Shown: piece after piece, positions 1 to 7,422 of the stretch | Layout: each line of letters starts with the position of its first letter | How positions within the stretch are numbered: position 1 is the stretch's first letter | Assembly (NCBI GenBank): GCA_017537925.1 | Contig: JAFYJW010000054.1 | Span: forward strand, 1-37,117 | Direction: 5' to 3' | DNA: 37,117 bases | Source of the DNA: Synergistes sp. | GTDB taxonomy: Bacteria; Synergistota; Synergistia; Synergistales; Synergistaceae | Program-made: the position numbers and the translations under genes | Notes under the pieces: generated by a model | Seen by the model: the letters and a program-made list of their open reading frames with translations, nothing else | What the model was told of the DNA's origin: nothing | Database searches by the model: none

Positions 1-50
1 CCTTCTGTCATTACTACTTTGTGAACGGGTTTCTTCTCTCTCTTTGCCAT
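1..50 (-). CDS. Transposase, IS256/mutator family (N-terminal fragment, cut by window edge)
   Basis: Only the first 16 codons are visible. They start with ATG at 50-48 on the minus strand and read MAKREKKPVHKVVMTE. This basic stretch followed by a PVHKVVMTE-like motif resembles the N-terminus of several IS256-family transposases, which catalyse copy-out/paste-in transposition with a DDE active site. The catalytic part lies outside the window. A strong AGGAGG Shine-Dalgarno lies at 64-59, about 8-9 bases upstream of the start. That site is one arm of an inverted repeat (61-89) that could mask it. The family call rests on memory of similar N-termini and on the adjacent terminal repeat, so it is moderate. 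Confidence 0.55.
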   Translation of the reverse strand, partial: MAKREKKPVHKVVMTE

Positions 51-60
51 TTTAAAAGGC

Positions 61-89
61 CTCCTGTGTTTTAGTGTATACCACAGGAG
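61..89 (-). promoter_or_regulatory. Inverted repeat masking the transposase ribosome-binding site
   Basis: CTCCTGTG at 61-68 and CACAGGAG at 82-89 are perfect 8-base complements separated by 13 bases. In minus-strand RNA the inner arm contains the AGGAGG Shine-Dalgarno of the transposase. A transcript entering from outside the element would fold both arms and hide the site. A TATACA box (81-76 on the minus strand) lies inside the loop, so an RNA started by the element's own promoter may lack the outer arm. This is the expected design of an anti-readthrough hairpin, but the function is inferred. Confidence 0.5.
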
Positions 90-200
90 ACCTTTAAGGA
101 ACTGCTTTTCCCTCTTTTACAGAAAAACTTTCACACTCTCATACCGTTTGATGTCTGACAAGTTTACTGCCGGTCAGTATTTCCGAACGGCACAAATATA

Positions 201-248
201 TTCGGGGCTGCGGACAGGCTGAAAACAGCCCTGTCAGGCAGCCCCGAA
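201..248 (-). terminator. Rho-independent terminator of rnpB
   Basis: Read on the minus strand, TTCGGGGCTG at the 5' arm pairs with CAGCCCCGAA at the 3' arm. The helix continues through GACAGGGCTG/CAGCCTGTC around a TTTT loop. It lies directly after the 3' end of the RNase P RNA and is followed by TATATTTG. The long GC-rich stem is certain, but the U tract is broken, so termination strength is inferred. Confidence 0.75.
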
Positions 249-249
249 T

Positions 250-602
250 AATGAAGAGCACCCAGTAAGCCGGGTTCTGTAAAGAGCTCGCGCTCTTCGG
301 CCATTTATCTAATCGCACGCTTGCACGTACGAATGAGCGGTCGTACCCGGAAGTCAGCGGGCAGCTTCAACCTTCCCTATTCGACCTTGCTCCGGATGGG
401 GTTTGCCTGGCCCGCTGGTTCCCCATGCGGCCGGTGGGCTCTTACCCCGCCTTTTCACCCTTACCGCTTTCGCGGCGGTTTGCTTTTCTGCGGCACTTTC
501 CCTGGGTTCGCACCCGCAGGAGTTTCTCCTGCATCCTGCCCTGCGGAGCCCGGACTTTCCTCCCGCGCTCTGCGCGCCGGCGGCCGTTTTGGATACTCCC
601 CG
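250..602 (-). ncRNA. rnpB: RNase P RNA, bacterial class A
   Basis: This is the catalytic RNA of RNase P, which cuts the 5' leader from pre-tRNAs together with the protein RnpA. On the minus strand the universally conserved blocks are present. They are GAGGAAAGTCCGGGCTCC near the 5' end (P4 5' strand), a GGTAAGGGTGAAAAGG block, a GCAAACCCCATCCGGAGCAA block, and AGATAAATGGCCG (P4 3' strand region) near the 3' end. The P1 helix can be drawn: GAGTATCC at 598-591 pairs with GGGTGCTC at 263-256. The 3' part also has the usual ACAGAACCCGGCTTA segment. The 5' end is placed near 602, just after a TATAAT box; both ends could be off by several bases. The long open frames across this RNA (for example 321-800 plus) are not genes. 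Confidence 0.96.
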
Positions 603-606
603 GGAG

Positions 607-615
607 ATTATAGCA
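607..615 (-). promoter_or_regulatory. Extended -10 promoter of rnpB
   Basis: On the minus strand TGCTATAAT (615-607) lies about 5-7 bases upstream of the inferred RNA start. It is an extended -10 (TGnTATAAT). No convincing -35 is seen 16-18 bases further upstream. The ten bases GTGCTATAAT recur exactly before frr. Confidence 0.65.
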
Positions 616-1008
616 CAAGAGCCGGACGCCCCATGGGCCGCCCGGTCTTCGTGCGTTTCCGGCGCTGCCGCCCGCGGAAGTTTCCGTTTATTCAAAAAAA
701 TAACGGTCTTCGCTTTGTTTCCGCCTGTTTTTTTACGCTTTCACCGATGACAGGCGCACAGCCGAAAGCCGCCTGTGCCGACTCTGACAGGTTGCATTAA
801 TTTATTAAAGTCAAAAGGCCGTTCTGCATTAAAAATCATAAAAATGAGAATTTCAATGTATGCATACAAATAGTCAGTATTTGGCCGAATGTGGGATAAA
901 AAGTATCTAAAATCGGCTGGCAGTGCGGTTTTTCTAAATAATAGGTCTATAGACTTAATTTTGTTTACAACTTTGAATTTCGTTAGATTGTAAAAAACGC
1001 AATCAGAG
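616..1008. other. AT-rich spacer between rnpB and mraZ, no gene seen
   Basis: The open frames here are continuations of the frames that cross rnpB, so I see no protein gene. The stretch becomes strongly AT-rich from about 785. It contains two perfect palindromes, TGTATGCATACA (857-868) and GTCTATAGAC (945-954), which could be protein-binding sites. GTGGGATAAA at 891-900 repeats the first MraZ box with its spacer (1025-1034). A weak stem GCCTGT/ACAGGC lies near 725-755. None has an assigned role. Confidence 0.5.
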
Positions 1009-1014
1009 TATAAT
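988..1014 (+). promoter_or_regulatory. Promoter of the dcw cluster (mraZ promoter)
   Basis: A perfect TATAAT lies at 1009-1014. The best -35 candidate is TTGTAA at 988-993, with a short 15-base spacing. Transcription would start near 1020, just before the MraZ boxes. The -10 is convincing and the -35 is weak. Confidence 0.6.
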
Positions 1015-1024
1015 GTGTAGCAAA

Positions 1025-1049
1025 GTGGGATAAAGTGGTAATAAGTGGG
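1025..1049 (+). promoter_or_regulatory. MraZ operator: three GTGG(G/T) boxes at 10-bp spacing
   Basis: GTGGG (1025-1029), GTGGT (1035-1039) and GTGGG (1045-1049) are direct repeats separated by 5-base AT-rich spacers, so each sits one helical turn from the next. MraZ, the first gene of the cluster, is known in other bacteria to bind TGGG-type direct repeats with 5-base spacers upstream of its own gene. The boxes lie just after the expected start of transcription and run into the ribosome-binding region, which fits repression of the whole operon. Confidence 0.8.
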
Positions 1050-1059
1050 TGGATATTGT

Positions 1060-1485
1060 ATGTTGGTGGGAAGCTACAATCACAAATTAGACGGAAAAGG
1101 ACGCATGGTCCTTCCAGCCAAGTTCCGCGGAGAACTTGGCTCGTCTGTCGTGGCAACCATCGGTATCGATCGCTGCATAGTCCTTTACCCGGTTTCCCGC
1201 TGGGAAGAACTTCTGCTGAAGCTAAAGAATCTTTCCTCTTTCAAGAAAAAAACAAGAGATTTCAGACGTGTGCTGCTCTCTATGGCAAGCGAGCAGGAGA
1301 TAGACGGTGCGGGCAGGATCCTCATCCCGCAGGTACTTCGTGATTACGCGGGCTCCGTCTCGGAGGTAACGCTTATTGGGGCGGAAGACCATTTGGAGAT
1401 ATGGGATACGGCGAGATGGGAAGAGCATCGCGCCGAAGTGCTGGCTGACTTCAGCGATATGGCCGAGGAGCTCGATGAGATATGA
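1060..1485 (+). CDS. mraZ: Transcriptional regulator MraZ
   Basis: MraZ is a DNA-binding protein of the AbrB-like swapped-hairpin fold that assembles as a ring and regulates the dcw cluster, usually by repressing its own promoter. The 141-residue product has the two family repeats, with DGKGRMVLP at residues 11-19 and DGAGRILIP at 82-90. The start chosen is ATG 1060 (MLVGSYNHKLDGKGR), the usual family N-terminus. GGTGGA at 1048-1053 is its Shine-Dalgarno. A GTG at 1045 is in frame but would start inside the third operator box. The stop overlaps the rsmH start (ATGA). Its likely targets are the three boxes at 1025-1049. Confidence 0.95.
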   Translation: MLVGSYNHKLDGKGRMVLPAKFRGELGSSVVATIGIDRCIVLYPVSRWEELLLKLKNLSSFKKKTRDFRRVLLSMASEQEIDGAGRILIPQVLRDYAGSVSEVTLIGAEDHLEIWDTARWEEHRAEVLADFSDMAEELDEI

Positions 1486-2405
1486 AAGAGCATTTCCCGG
1501 TGATGCTGAAGGAGACCCTGGCCGCCGCGTCAGGTGTAAAAAACCTGCGCACGGCGGTGGACGCGACTCTCGGGCTCGGGGGACATTCTTCGAAGCTGCT
1601 TGAAAGTTTTCCAGCGCTTTTTCTGTATGCGTTTGACAGGGACGCGCAGGCGCGTGCCGAGGCGGAGATCCGCCTGCAGCCTTTTGCTTCGCGCTTTGAG
1701 ATAATCGCGGGCAACTTTCGCGATATAGCCTCTTTGAATGAGCGTGAAGGCTTCAAAGGGGCAGATTTCATTCTGTTCGATCTGGGGGTATCAAACCTTC
1801 AGCTTACCGAGGGCGAGCGCGGCTTTTCATTCCAGAACGACGGCCCGCTCGATATGAGGATGGAATACGGAGCGGAAGCCGAAGGAGAAAGCGCAGCCGA
1901 CCTGCTTGCAAGGGCCGATGTAAAAGAGCTTACGAGGATCTTTCGCGAATACGGAGAAGAGCGTTACGCATTCGAGATCGCAAAAGGGATAGTACGCAGC
2001 AGGGAGCAGGGCGCAGAGCTTTCCACTACCGGGGAGCTTGCCGCTCTTATCAGAAAAATACTTCCGGCGCCTGTGCAGAGGAAGATGGGAGGACATCCCG
2101 CGCGCAGGGTGTTCCAGGCGCTGAGGATAGCTGTGAATGATGAGATGGGAGCGCTTGAGGACGGACTGGACGGAGCGGCGCGGGTGCTTTCCCCGGGGGG
2201 ACGGATCGCGGTCATCTCCTATCATTCGCTTGAGGACAGGATAGTAAAGCAGCGCTTTCGAAAATGGAAGGACGATGGAATCGGGGAGATCGTTACGCGC
2301 AGGCCCGCTGCGCCGTCTGAAGAAGAGATAACGGAAAATTACAGATCACGAAGCGCGAAGTTAAGGATCTTTGCCAAATCTGAAGAAGGAAGGGAGGAAC
2401 AGTGA
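1482..2405 (+). CDS. rsmH: 16S rRNA (cytosine1402-N4)-methyltransferase RsmH
   Basis: RsmH (MraW) methylates N4 of C1402 in 16S rRNA, near the P site, using S-adenosylmethionine. The 307-residue product is a full-length family member. Motif I for SAM binding is at residues 27-35 (DATLGLGGH). The family signatures FDLGVSNLQL, GFSFQNDGPLDMRM, the HPARRVFQALRI region and ISYHSLEDRIVK follow in the expected order. The ATG at 1482 overlaps the mraZ stop by four bases, implying translational coupling. The C-terminus ends one base into the ftsL start region. No anomaly is seen. Confidence 0.97.
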   Translation: MKEHFPVMLKETLAAASGVKNLRTAVDATLGLGGHSSKLLESFPALFLYAFDRDAQARAEAEIRLQPFASRFEIIAGNFRDIASLNEREGFKGADFILFDLGVSNLQLTEGERGFSFQNDGPLDMRMEYGAEAEGESAADLLARADVKELTRIFREYGEERYAFEIAKGIVRSREQGAELSTTGELAALIRKILPAPVQRKMGGHPARRVFQALRIAVNDEMGALEDGLDGAARVLSPGGRIAVISYHSLEDRIVKQRFRKWKDDGIGEIVTRRPAAPSEEEITENYRSRSAKLRIFAKSEEGREEQ

Positions 2406-2812
2406 TGGCTTACAACACAAAGCATGCGCAGGAAAAAGAAACGAAGCATTCCACTCTTTTTGTCATAAGCTTTCTGTGTGTATTTCTCTGCGCTGCGGCA
2501 CTCGGTACACTGAGGCTTTATGGACTTTATCTTGAACATCGTATATCGCAGGCGTCTGTAAGAATAGAAAAGAGCAAGGAGGAAAATGTCGCGCTCTCTC
2601 GACGCTACGCCCAGCTTCTCTCTCCCGCACGGATCTATAATTACGCGAAATGTAATCTTGGTATGGACAGCGTAGCCAATATCAAGGTCATTACATTGAG
2701 CGAAAGCTCTGTGAAGCTGGTGCAGCTTAAAGAAGAGGAGCGTGCGGAAGGAAGAAACTTTGCCGAAAACAGGAATCCGCTTGTGAACCAGGCCCATGCC
2801 GAGAATCATTAG
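2405..2812 (+). CDS. ftsL: Cell division protein FtsL
   Basis: FtsL is a small bitopic inner-membrane protein of the FtsQLB complex that helps activate FtsWI at the septum. The 135-residue product has a short basic/polar N-terminus, one membrane segment at about residues 17-37, and a periplasmic helical region (about 43-75) with heptad-like spacing. Sequence conservation in FtsL is low, so the call rests on topology, size and position between rsmH and ftsI. The ATG at 2405 is preceded by GGGAGG at 2391-2396 and overlaps the rsmH stop by one base. An in-frame GTG at 2402 is less likely. The C-terminus overlaps ftsI by 17 bases. Confidence 0.85.
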   Translation: MAYNTKHAQEKETKHSTLFVISFLCVFLCAAALGTLRLYGLYLEHRISQASVRIEKSKEENVALSRRYAQLLSPARIYNYAKCNLGMDSVANIKVITLSESSVKLVQLKEEERAEGRNFAENRNPLVNQAHAENH

Positions 2813-4490
2813 AAGGGACACTACAGAAGGACCGCGCCGTTCGCGGAGCGTATGGGCTGCAGCCCTGCTTGTGCTTGCAGTGCTCGCTGTCGGGACTGCA
2901 AAGGTGCAGCTTATGCCCGACAAGCGTATAGTTCAGCAGTCGCAGAAACAGTACTGGGCAAATGTTTCGGTAAGCGCCACGCGCGGAAGAATAGAGGACA
3001 GGAGGGGGGTGCCGCTGGCAATATCGGTGCCCTCCAAAAGTTTTTTTATTGATCCCAAGTTCTGGAGCCCCGCAAGCGCTGACGTCCTTAAAGGGACCTT
3101 CGGCGCGTCAACGGCCCAAAAGTTCTCAAAGGAGCTGCCGGGGCGCTTCCACTGGGTCGCCCGCAATATGCCTGCCGAGCGCGCCGCAGCGCTCGAAAGG
3201 ATGAAGATCCCCGGACTTTATACGATCACCGAAAGAAAACGCATTTATCCGCATGATTCTCTTGCTTTCCATCTGCTGGGCTTCTGCGACATAGACGAAT
3301 ACGGGCAGGCCGGAGTGGAGCTCGAGTGGAACCATATACTCTATTCGCCGCCGCGCACCCGTTTCCTTACAAGGGACTCGAAAGGCTCTGCCACCGATAT
3401 ACTGGGCGGCGGAGCTGACGCTGTGAAGGACACCGCGGGCTCGATAAGGCTCACGATAGACTCCCGCGTGCAGCAGATGATGGAACTGCGTCTTGCCGCC
3501 GGAGCAAAGGAAGCCAACGCCTCCTGGGCGGCGGGCGTCTGCGTCGACCCGTATACCGGAGAGATAATAGCGATAGCAAGCTATCCGACGATAAACCCGA
3601 ACAACAGGAACAATCTCAAATTTGTAAACGCGGTGCGCAACAACGCCGTGGGACGCGTATTCGAGCCCGGGTCGATATTCAAGCCGATAACGATGTCGAT
3701 AGCGCTCGAAAGCGGAGCGACGTCACGGAACAAGACGTATTTCTGCCGCGGCACGATGAATCTCTTCGACAAGACGATGAGCGACGTCAATAAGAAAGCG
3801 CACGGAACGCAGGATCTCACGCATGTTTTGATGAACTCCTGCAATATAGCGATGTCGCTTATGTCCATGTCGGTGAACAGGTATCAGGCCTACGGCATGC
3901 TGAGACAGTTCGGCTTCGGCGAGAAGACAGAGGTCGAGATCGCAGGAGAGGAAGCAGGTCTCATAAAGGAGCCGGAGGAGTGGCTCGGAACGGTCACGGC
4001 GAACGTCTTTATCGGGCAGGGCATAGCCGTTACGCCGCTTCAGGTCGTGATGGCGATAGCAAGCATAGCGAACGGCGGCAAGCTGCTCAAGCCGTATGTG
4101 GTAGACCAGGTCGTCGATCATGCGGGCAAGGTCATACATAAAGGGACGAGGCGCGTCCGCTATAACGTCATGTCCGAATCGACCTCCGCGTTCCTGCGCC
4201 AGGCCATGACAAAGGTCGTTTCTGAAGGCGGCGGAAAACTTGCCAAATCAGACAAGGTGGCGATAGCGGGCAAGACCGGTACGGCCCAGGTAGCTATGTC
4301 CGGAAAATACAACAAGGGACAGTACGTGGCGTCATTCACCGGCTTCTGGCCGGCTGAGAAGCCGCAGTACGTTATGCTGATAACCATAGGCGAGCCCAAG
4401 GGCGCCCGTTACTACGGAGGCCAGATAGCGGCCCCTATATTCAAGTCGATAGTGGAAGATATACTCCAGATATCGAGAGAGAAGATATAA
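2796..4490 (+). CDS. ftsI: Septal peptidoglycan transpeptidase FtsI (PBP3, class B PBP)
   Basis: This class B penicillin-binding protein crosslinks septal peptidoglycan in partnership with FtsW. The 564-residue product has a basic N-terminus and a membrane anchor at about residues 20-38. The PBP dimerisation domain begins with RGRIEDRRG (63-71), and the transpeptidase domain spans roughly 240-560. The active-site motifs are all intact: S293-I-F-K296, S348-C-N350 and K493-T-G495. There is no PASTA domain after the KTG box, so this is the division-type rather than the sporulation-type (SpoVD) protein. Translation starts inside ftsL (17-base overlap) with only a weak AGG upstream, so coupling is likely. 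Confidence 0.95.
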   Translation: MPRIIRRDTTEGPRRSRSVWAAALLVLAVLAVGTAKVQLMPDKRIVQQSQKQYWANVSVSATRGRIEDRRGVPLAISVPSKSFFIDPKFWSPASADVLKGTFGASTAQKFSKELPGRFHWVARNMPAERAAALERMKIPGLYTITERKRIYPHDSLAFHLLGFCDIDEYGQAGVELEWNHILYSPPRTRFLTRDSKGSATDILGGGADAVKDTAGSIRLTIDSRVQQMMELRLAAGAKEANASWAAGVCVDPYTGEIIAIASYPTINPNNRNNLKFVNAVRNNAVGRVFEPGSIFKPITMSIALESGATSRNKTYFCRGTMNLFDKTMSDVNKKAHGTQDLTHVLMNSCNIAMSLMSMSVNRYQAYGMLRQFGFGEKTEVEIAGEEAGLIKEPEEWLGTVTANVFIGQGIAVTPLQVVMAIASIANGGKLLKPYVVDQVVDHAGKVIHKGTRRVRYNVMSESTSAFLRQAMTKVVSEGGGKLAKSDKVAIAGKTGTAQVAMSGKYNKGQYVASFTGFWPAEKPQYVMLITIGEPKGARYYGGQIAAPIFKSIVEDILQISREKI

Positions 4491-4530
4491 GCGGTCCATT
4501 TTTACATAAACAGGCAGAGAGGTGTTTTTT

Positions 4531-6033
4531 ATGAAGCTGAATATACTGCTCCGGACACTTGACAAGAGCGCGCTCGAACACAGAGTATACATACCGCACG
4601 GAGTCAGCGCGGATGATATAGAGCTGTCGGATCTGGTGTGCGACAGCAGAAAGGCTGGAAAAGGAGTCATCTTTGCCGCGACAAAGGGAGGGCACATCGA
4701 CGCCCATGATTTTATAGCAAAGGCTGCGGAAGCCGGCGCTCCCGCCGTGCTCTGCGAGCGCGCGTCCGAAGTTGAGATACCGCAGATAATCTGTCCCGAT
4801 GTGCGCGCAGCCATGGGATATGTGGCGTCCGTGCTTTACGGGGAACCGTCGAAAAAGATGACGATGATAGCCCTTACCGGCACTAACGGCAAGACCACGT
4901 CGACATTCATGACGCAGGACATAATGAACGCGGCCGGAATAAAGTGCGGCCTGATAGGCACGATCCAGTACGACGACGGCAGTGAGATTGAAGAAGCCGA
5001 ACACACGACGCCGGAAGGGTGCGACATACAGAGGCTTCTTGCGAGGATGGCTGCCAACGGCTGCGGCGCGTGCGTTATGGAAGCCTCCTCCCACTCAATA
5101 GTTCAGGGCAGGATAAACGGCCTCAGCTACGACCGCGCGGGCTTCACGAACCTGACGCCCGAACATCTTGATTTCCACGGTGATATGGAGCATTACTTCG
5201 CCGCAAAAAAGAAGCTCTTTGACTCCTATATGAAAAACAACTGGAAAGCCTGCATCAACGTTGACGATGAATACGGCCGCCGTCTCAGCAAAGAGACGGG
5301 CAGGAGAGCAGTTACATACAGCGTCGCCGACGAGGGAGCGGACTTTTTCGCCGCGGTGAAGGGAATAACAGCGGACGGGCTCGAGCTTGATGTGAAGACG
5401 CCGGAATCGCAGAAAAAAGTGCGCGCGAAGCTGCCGCTTTTCGGCACATATAACGTTTCCAACGCGCTTCAGGCCCTTTCTCTTACATGGTCGCTGGGCG
5501 TGTCGGCCAACACGGCGCTCACCGCGCTTGCAGGCATGCGGCAGGTGCCGGGGCGTCTTGAGCGCTACCGCATGGACAACGGCATTTACTGCGTGATAGA
5601 TTTCGCGCACACGGACGACGGCATGGAAAAGGCTCTGAGCGCGGTGCGTCCGATCTGCAAAGGAAAGCTTATAGTCGTGTTCGGCGCGGGCGGCGACCGC
5701 GACCGCGCGAAGCGTCCGAGGATGGGCGAAGTCGCGTCCCGTATCGGAGATTTTGTCGTGGTCACGTCGGATAACCCGAGAAGCGAAGATCCGTGCGCGA
5801 TAATGGCGGATATAGAGCCGGGCGTCAAAAAGCATGACACGCCGTATGTCATGATACCGGACCGGCGCAGCGCGATATACGACGCGCTCGACCGCGCGAA
5901 GGAGAACGATATCGTCGTGGTCGCCGGGCGCGGCCCGGAAACGCATCAGATACTGAAGGACGGGCCGATCAAGCTTGTGGACAAGGAAATAATGGCTGAC
6001 TGGTGCGCGCTGCGCGGAAGGAAGGTAATCTGA
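4531..6033 (+). CDS. murE: UDP-MurNAc-L-Ala-D-Glu:meso-diaminopimelate ligase MurE
   Basis: MurE adds the third stem-peptide residue to UDP-MurNAc-L-Ala-D-Glu in the cytoplasm, using ATP. The 500-residue product has the P-loop GTNGKTT at 117-123, the TTPE motif near 159-162 and the carbamylated-lysine region (AAKKKLF, about 224-230). DNPRSEDP at 414-421 contains DNPR, the signature of meso-diaminopimelate-adding enzymes, so a meso-DAP peptidoglycan is predicted. ATG 4531 is chosen with the AGAGAGG site 8 bases upstream. GTG 4522 is in frame but overlaps that site. The 40 bases after ftsI hold no terminator. The stop overlaps murF by one base (TGATG). Confidence 0.96.
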   Translation: MKLNILLRTLDKSALEHRVYIPHGVSADDIELSDLVCDSRKAGKGVIFAATKGGHIDAHDFIAKAAEAGAPAVLCERASEVEIPQIICPDVRAAMGYVASVLYGEPSKKMTMIALTGTNGKTTSTFMTQDIMNAAGIKCGLIGTIQYDDGSEIEEAEHTTPEGCDIQRLLARMAANGCGACVMEASSHSIVQGRINGLSYDRAGFTNLTPEHLDFHGDMEHYFAAKKKLFDSYMKNNWKACINVDDEYGRRLSKETGRRAVTYSVADEGADFFAAVKGITADGLELDVKTPESQKKVRAKLPLFGTYNVSNALQALSLTWSLGVSANTALTALAGMRQVPGRLERYRMDNGIYCVIDFAHTDDGMEKALSAVRPICKGKLIVVFGAGGDRDRAKRPRMGEVASRIGDFVVVTSDNPRSEDPCAIMADIEPGVKKHDTPYVMIPDRRSAIYDALDRAKENDIVVVAGRGPETHQILKDGPIKLVDKEIMADWCALRGRKVI

Positions 6034-7421
6034 TGCCGTTCTTTGCAGCTTCGGAAGGCGCAAGGATATGCGGAGGGCGGCTCGCCGGACCCGACAGGGA
6101 AATTTCGGCGCAGTGGTCCTGCGACAGCCGTGAGGTCACGTGCTGCGGCGCGTTCGCCGCGCTGAAGGGAGCCTCTACCGACGGCCATCTGTACATAGCA
6201 GGGGCCGCGAAAGCCGGAGCGAAGATGATGCTGGTCTCTGAGGATGAGCTCGAAAAGCAGGAGCTTGCCGGCAAATACAGCGATATTTCGTTCATTGCCG
6301 TCAAAGATACGGAGGCGGCGCTCTGCATGCTTGCCCGCGAATATCTGCGCCGCACGGCACCGAAGACTCTTGCGATAACGGGAAGCGTGGGCAAGACCAC
6401 GACCCGCGAGCTTACCGCGTCCGCGCTCAGAGAGCGCTTCCGCGTTCACAGCGCCGTAAGGAGCTTCAACACGCTGATAGGATGCAGCCTTACCATCCTT
6501 TCGATGCCGGCAGACACAGAAGTGCTCGTTCTTGAATTAGGCACCAACCACTTCGGAGAGATAGCGGAGATGGTAGAGAGCTTCCCGCCGGAAATTGCCG
6601 TGATAACGGAAGTCGCGCCCTGCCATCTCGAAGGTTTCGGCACCGTTGAAGGCGTGCTGCGCGCAAAGACAGAGATATGCCGCAGCAGAAGTCTGAAAAC
6701 GGTCATATATAACTGTGACAACGAACTTCTTAAAAACTATTTCGCGTCATATAAGGGCGATATAACGGCGGTTCCGGTAGGGCATTCCGGCGGTTCCGGC
6801 GTAAGGATCGGAAATTGCGTCGTGGAGCTTGGAGAGAACGGACCGCGCACAGAGGCAGAGGTAACCGCGGAAGGCGGGAGATATGTGCTTTCCAGTCCGC
6901 TGTTCGGCATGCAGCATTCGTACAATATGGCCTATGCCTTCGCAGCGGCTGTTAAGCTCGGCCTTTCTCCGCACGAAGCTGCGGCAGGCATTGCCGGCAC
7001 GAAGGCTCTTTCGGGACGCGGCGTCTGCCGCCGCATAGCAAAGCGCGGATGGCTTATCGACGAAGCATACAACGCAAATCCTCTTTCGATGCACGCTGCG
7101 ATCGAAAACACCAGAGCTGCGGCCGAAAGGCTCGGTCTGCGCCGCTGCGCTGTATTGGGCGGCATGCGTGAACTCGGCGAAAGCAGCGATCACTGGCACC
7201 GCAGGATTCTTGCGGAACTCGGCGACTTCGACGAAGTCATGCTGCTCGGGAGCGAATGGAACGCATGCGGCGATCTGCCTGCGAATACAAGGCTCTTTTC
7301 CTCGAGGGAAGATCTTATCTCCGCGGCTGCGGCAGTGGAGCGCGACGATTCTGTGATTCTTGTCAAAGGGTCGAATTCATACGGCCTGAAACATATAGCG
7401 GGCGCTTTCCCGGAGATCTGA
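6033..7421 (+). CDS. murF: UDP-MurNAc-tripeptide:D-alanyl-D-alanine ligase MurF
   Basis: MurF adds the D-Ala-D-Ala dipeptide to complete the UDP-MurNAc-pentapeptide. The 462-residue product carries the ATP loop GSVGKTTT at residues 117-124, the LELGTNHFGEI block typical of MurF, and a C-terminal Mur ligase domain with EAYNANPLSM and LGGMRELG. The start is ATG 6033, overlapping the murE stop by one base and preceded by GGAAGG at 6016-6021. An upstream in-frame GTG (6003) lies inside murE. The D-Ala-D-Ala ligase (ddl) that supplies the substrate is not in this window. Confidence 0.95.
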   Translation: MPFFAASEGARICGGRLAGPDREISAQWSCDSREVTCCGAFAALKGASTDGHLYIAGAAKAGAKMMLVSEDELEKQELAGKYSDISFIAVKDTEAALCMLAREYLRRTAPKTLAITGSVGKTTTRELTASALRERFRVHSAVRSFNTLIGCSLTILSMPADTEVLVLELGTNHFGEIAEMVESFPPEIAVITEVAPCHLEGFGTVEGVLRAKTEICRSRSLKTVIYNCDNELLKNYFASYKGDITAVPVGHSGGSGVRIGNCVVELGENGPRTEAEVTAEGGRYVLSSPLFGMQHSYNMAYAFAAAVKLGLSPHEAAAGIAGTKALSGRGVCRRIAKRGWLIDEAYNANPLSMHAAIENTRAAAERLGLRRCAVLGGMRELGESSDHWHRRILAELGDFDEVMLLGSEWNACGDLPANTRLFSSREDLISAAAAVERDDSVILVKGSNSYGLKHIAGAFPEI

Positions 7422-7422
7422 G

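Larger units (their letters stand above)
1..140 (-). mobile_element. End of an IS256-like insertion sequence
   Basis: The left edge carries the 5' end of a transposase gene on the minus strand. About 90 bases further out is a sequence that, read inward from base 140 on the minus strand, begins GAGAGTGTGAAAGTTTTTCT. This resembles the terminal inverted repeats of IS256-family elements, which typically begin GAGA/GAGT and then run AT-rich. I place the outer end of the element near base 140. The other end and any target duplication lie outside the window, so neither completeness nor activity can be judged. The family is inferred from the repeat and from 16 transposase residues only. Confidence 0.6.

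Noticed and set aside
321-800. Long plus-strand open frames over 321-800 and 403-750, and a minus-strand frame 354-695
   Set aside because: They cover the RNase P RNA, whose conserved blocks are unmistakable. The proteins are Arg/Pro/Ser-rich with no family resemblance.
5095-6063. Minus-strand open frame of 322 codons opposite murE
   Set aside because: It is antisense to a clear MurE. GC-rich codons leave long antisense frames, and the translation is His/Arg-rich without motifs.
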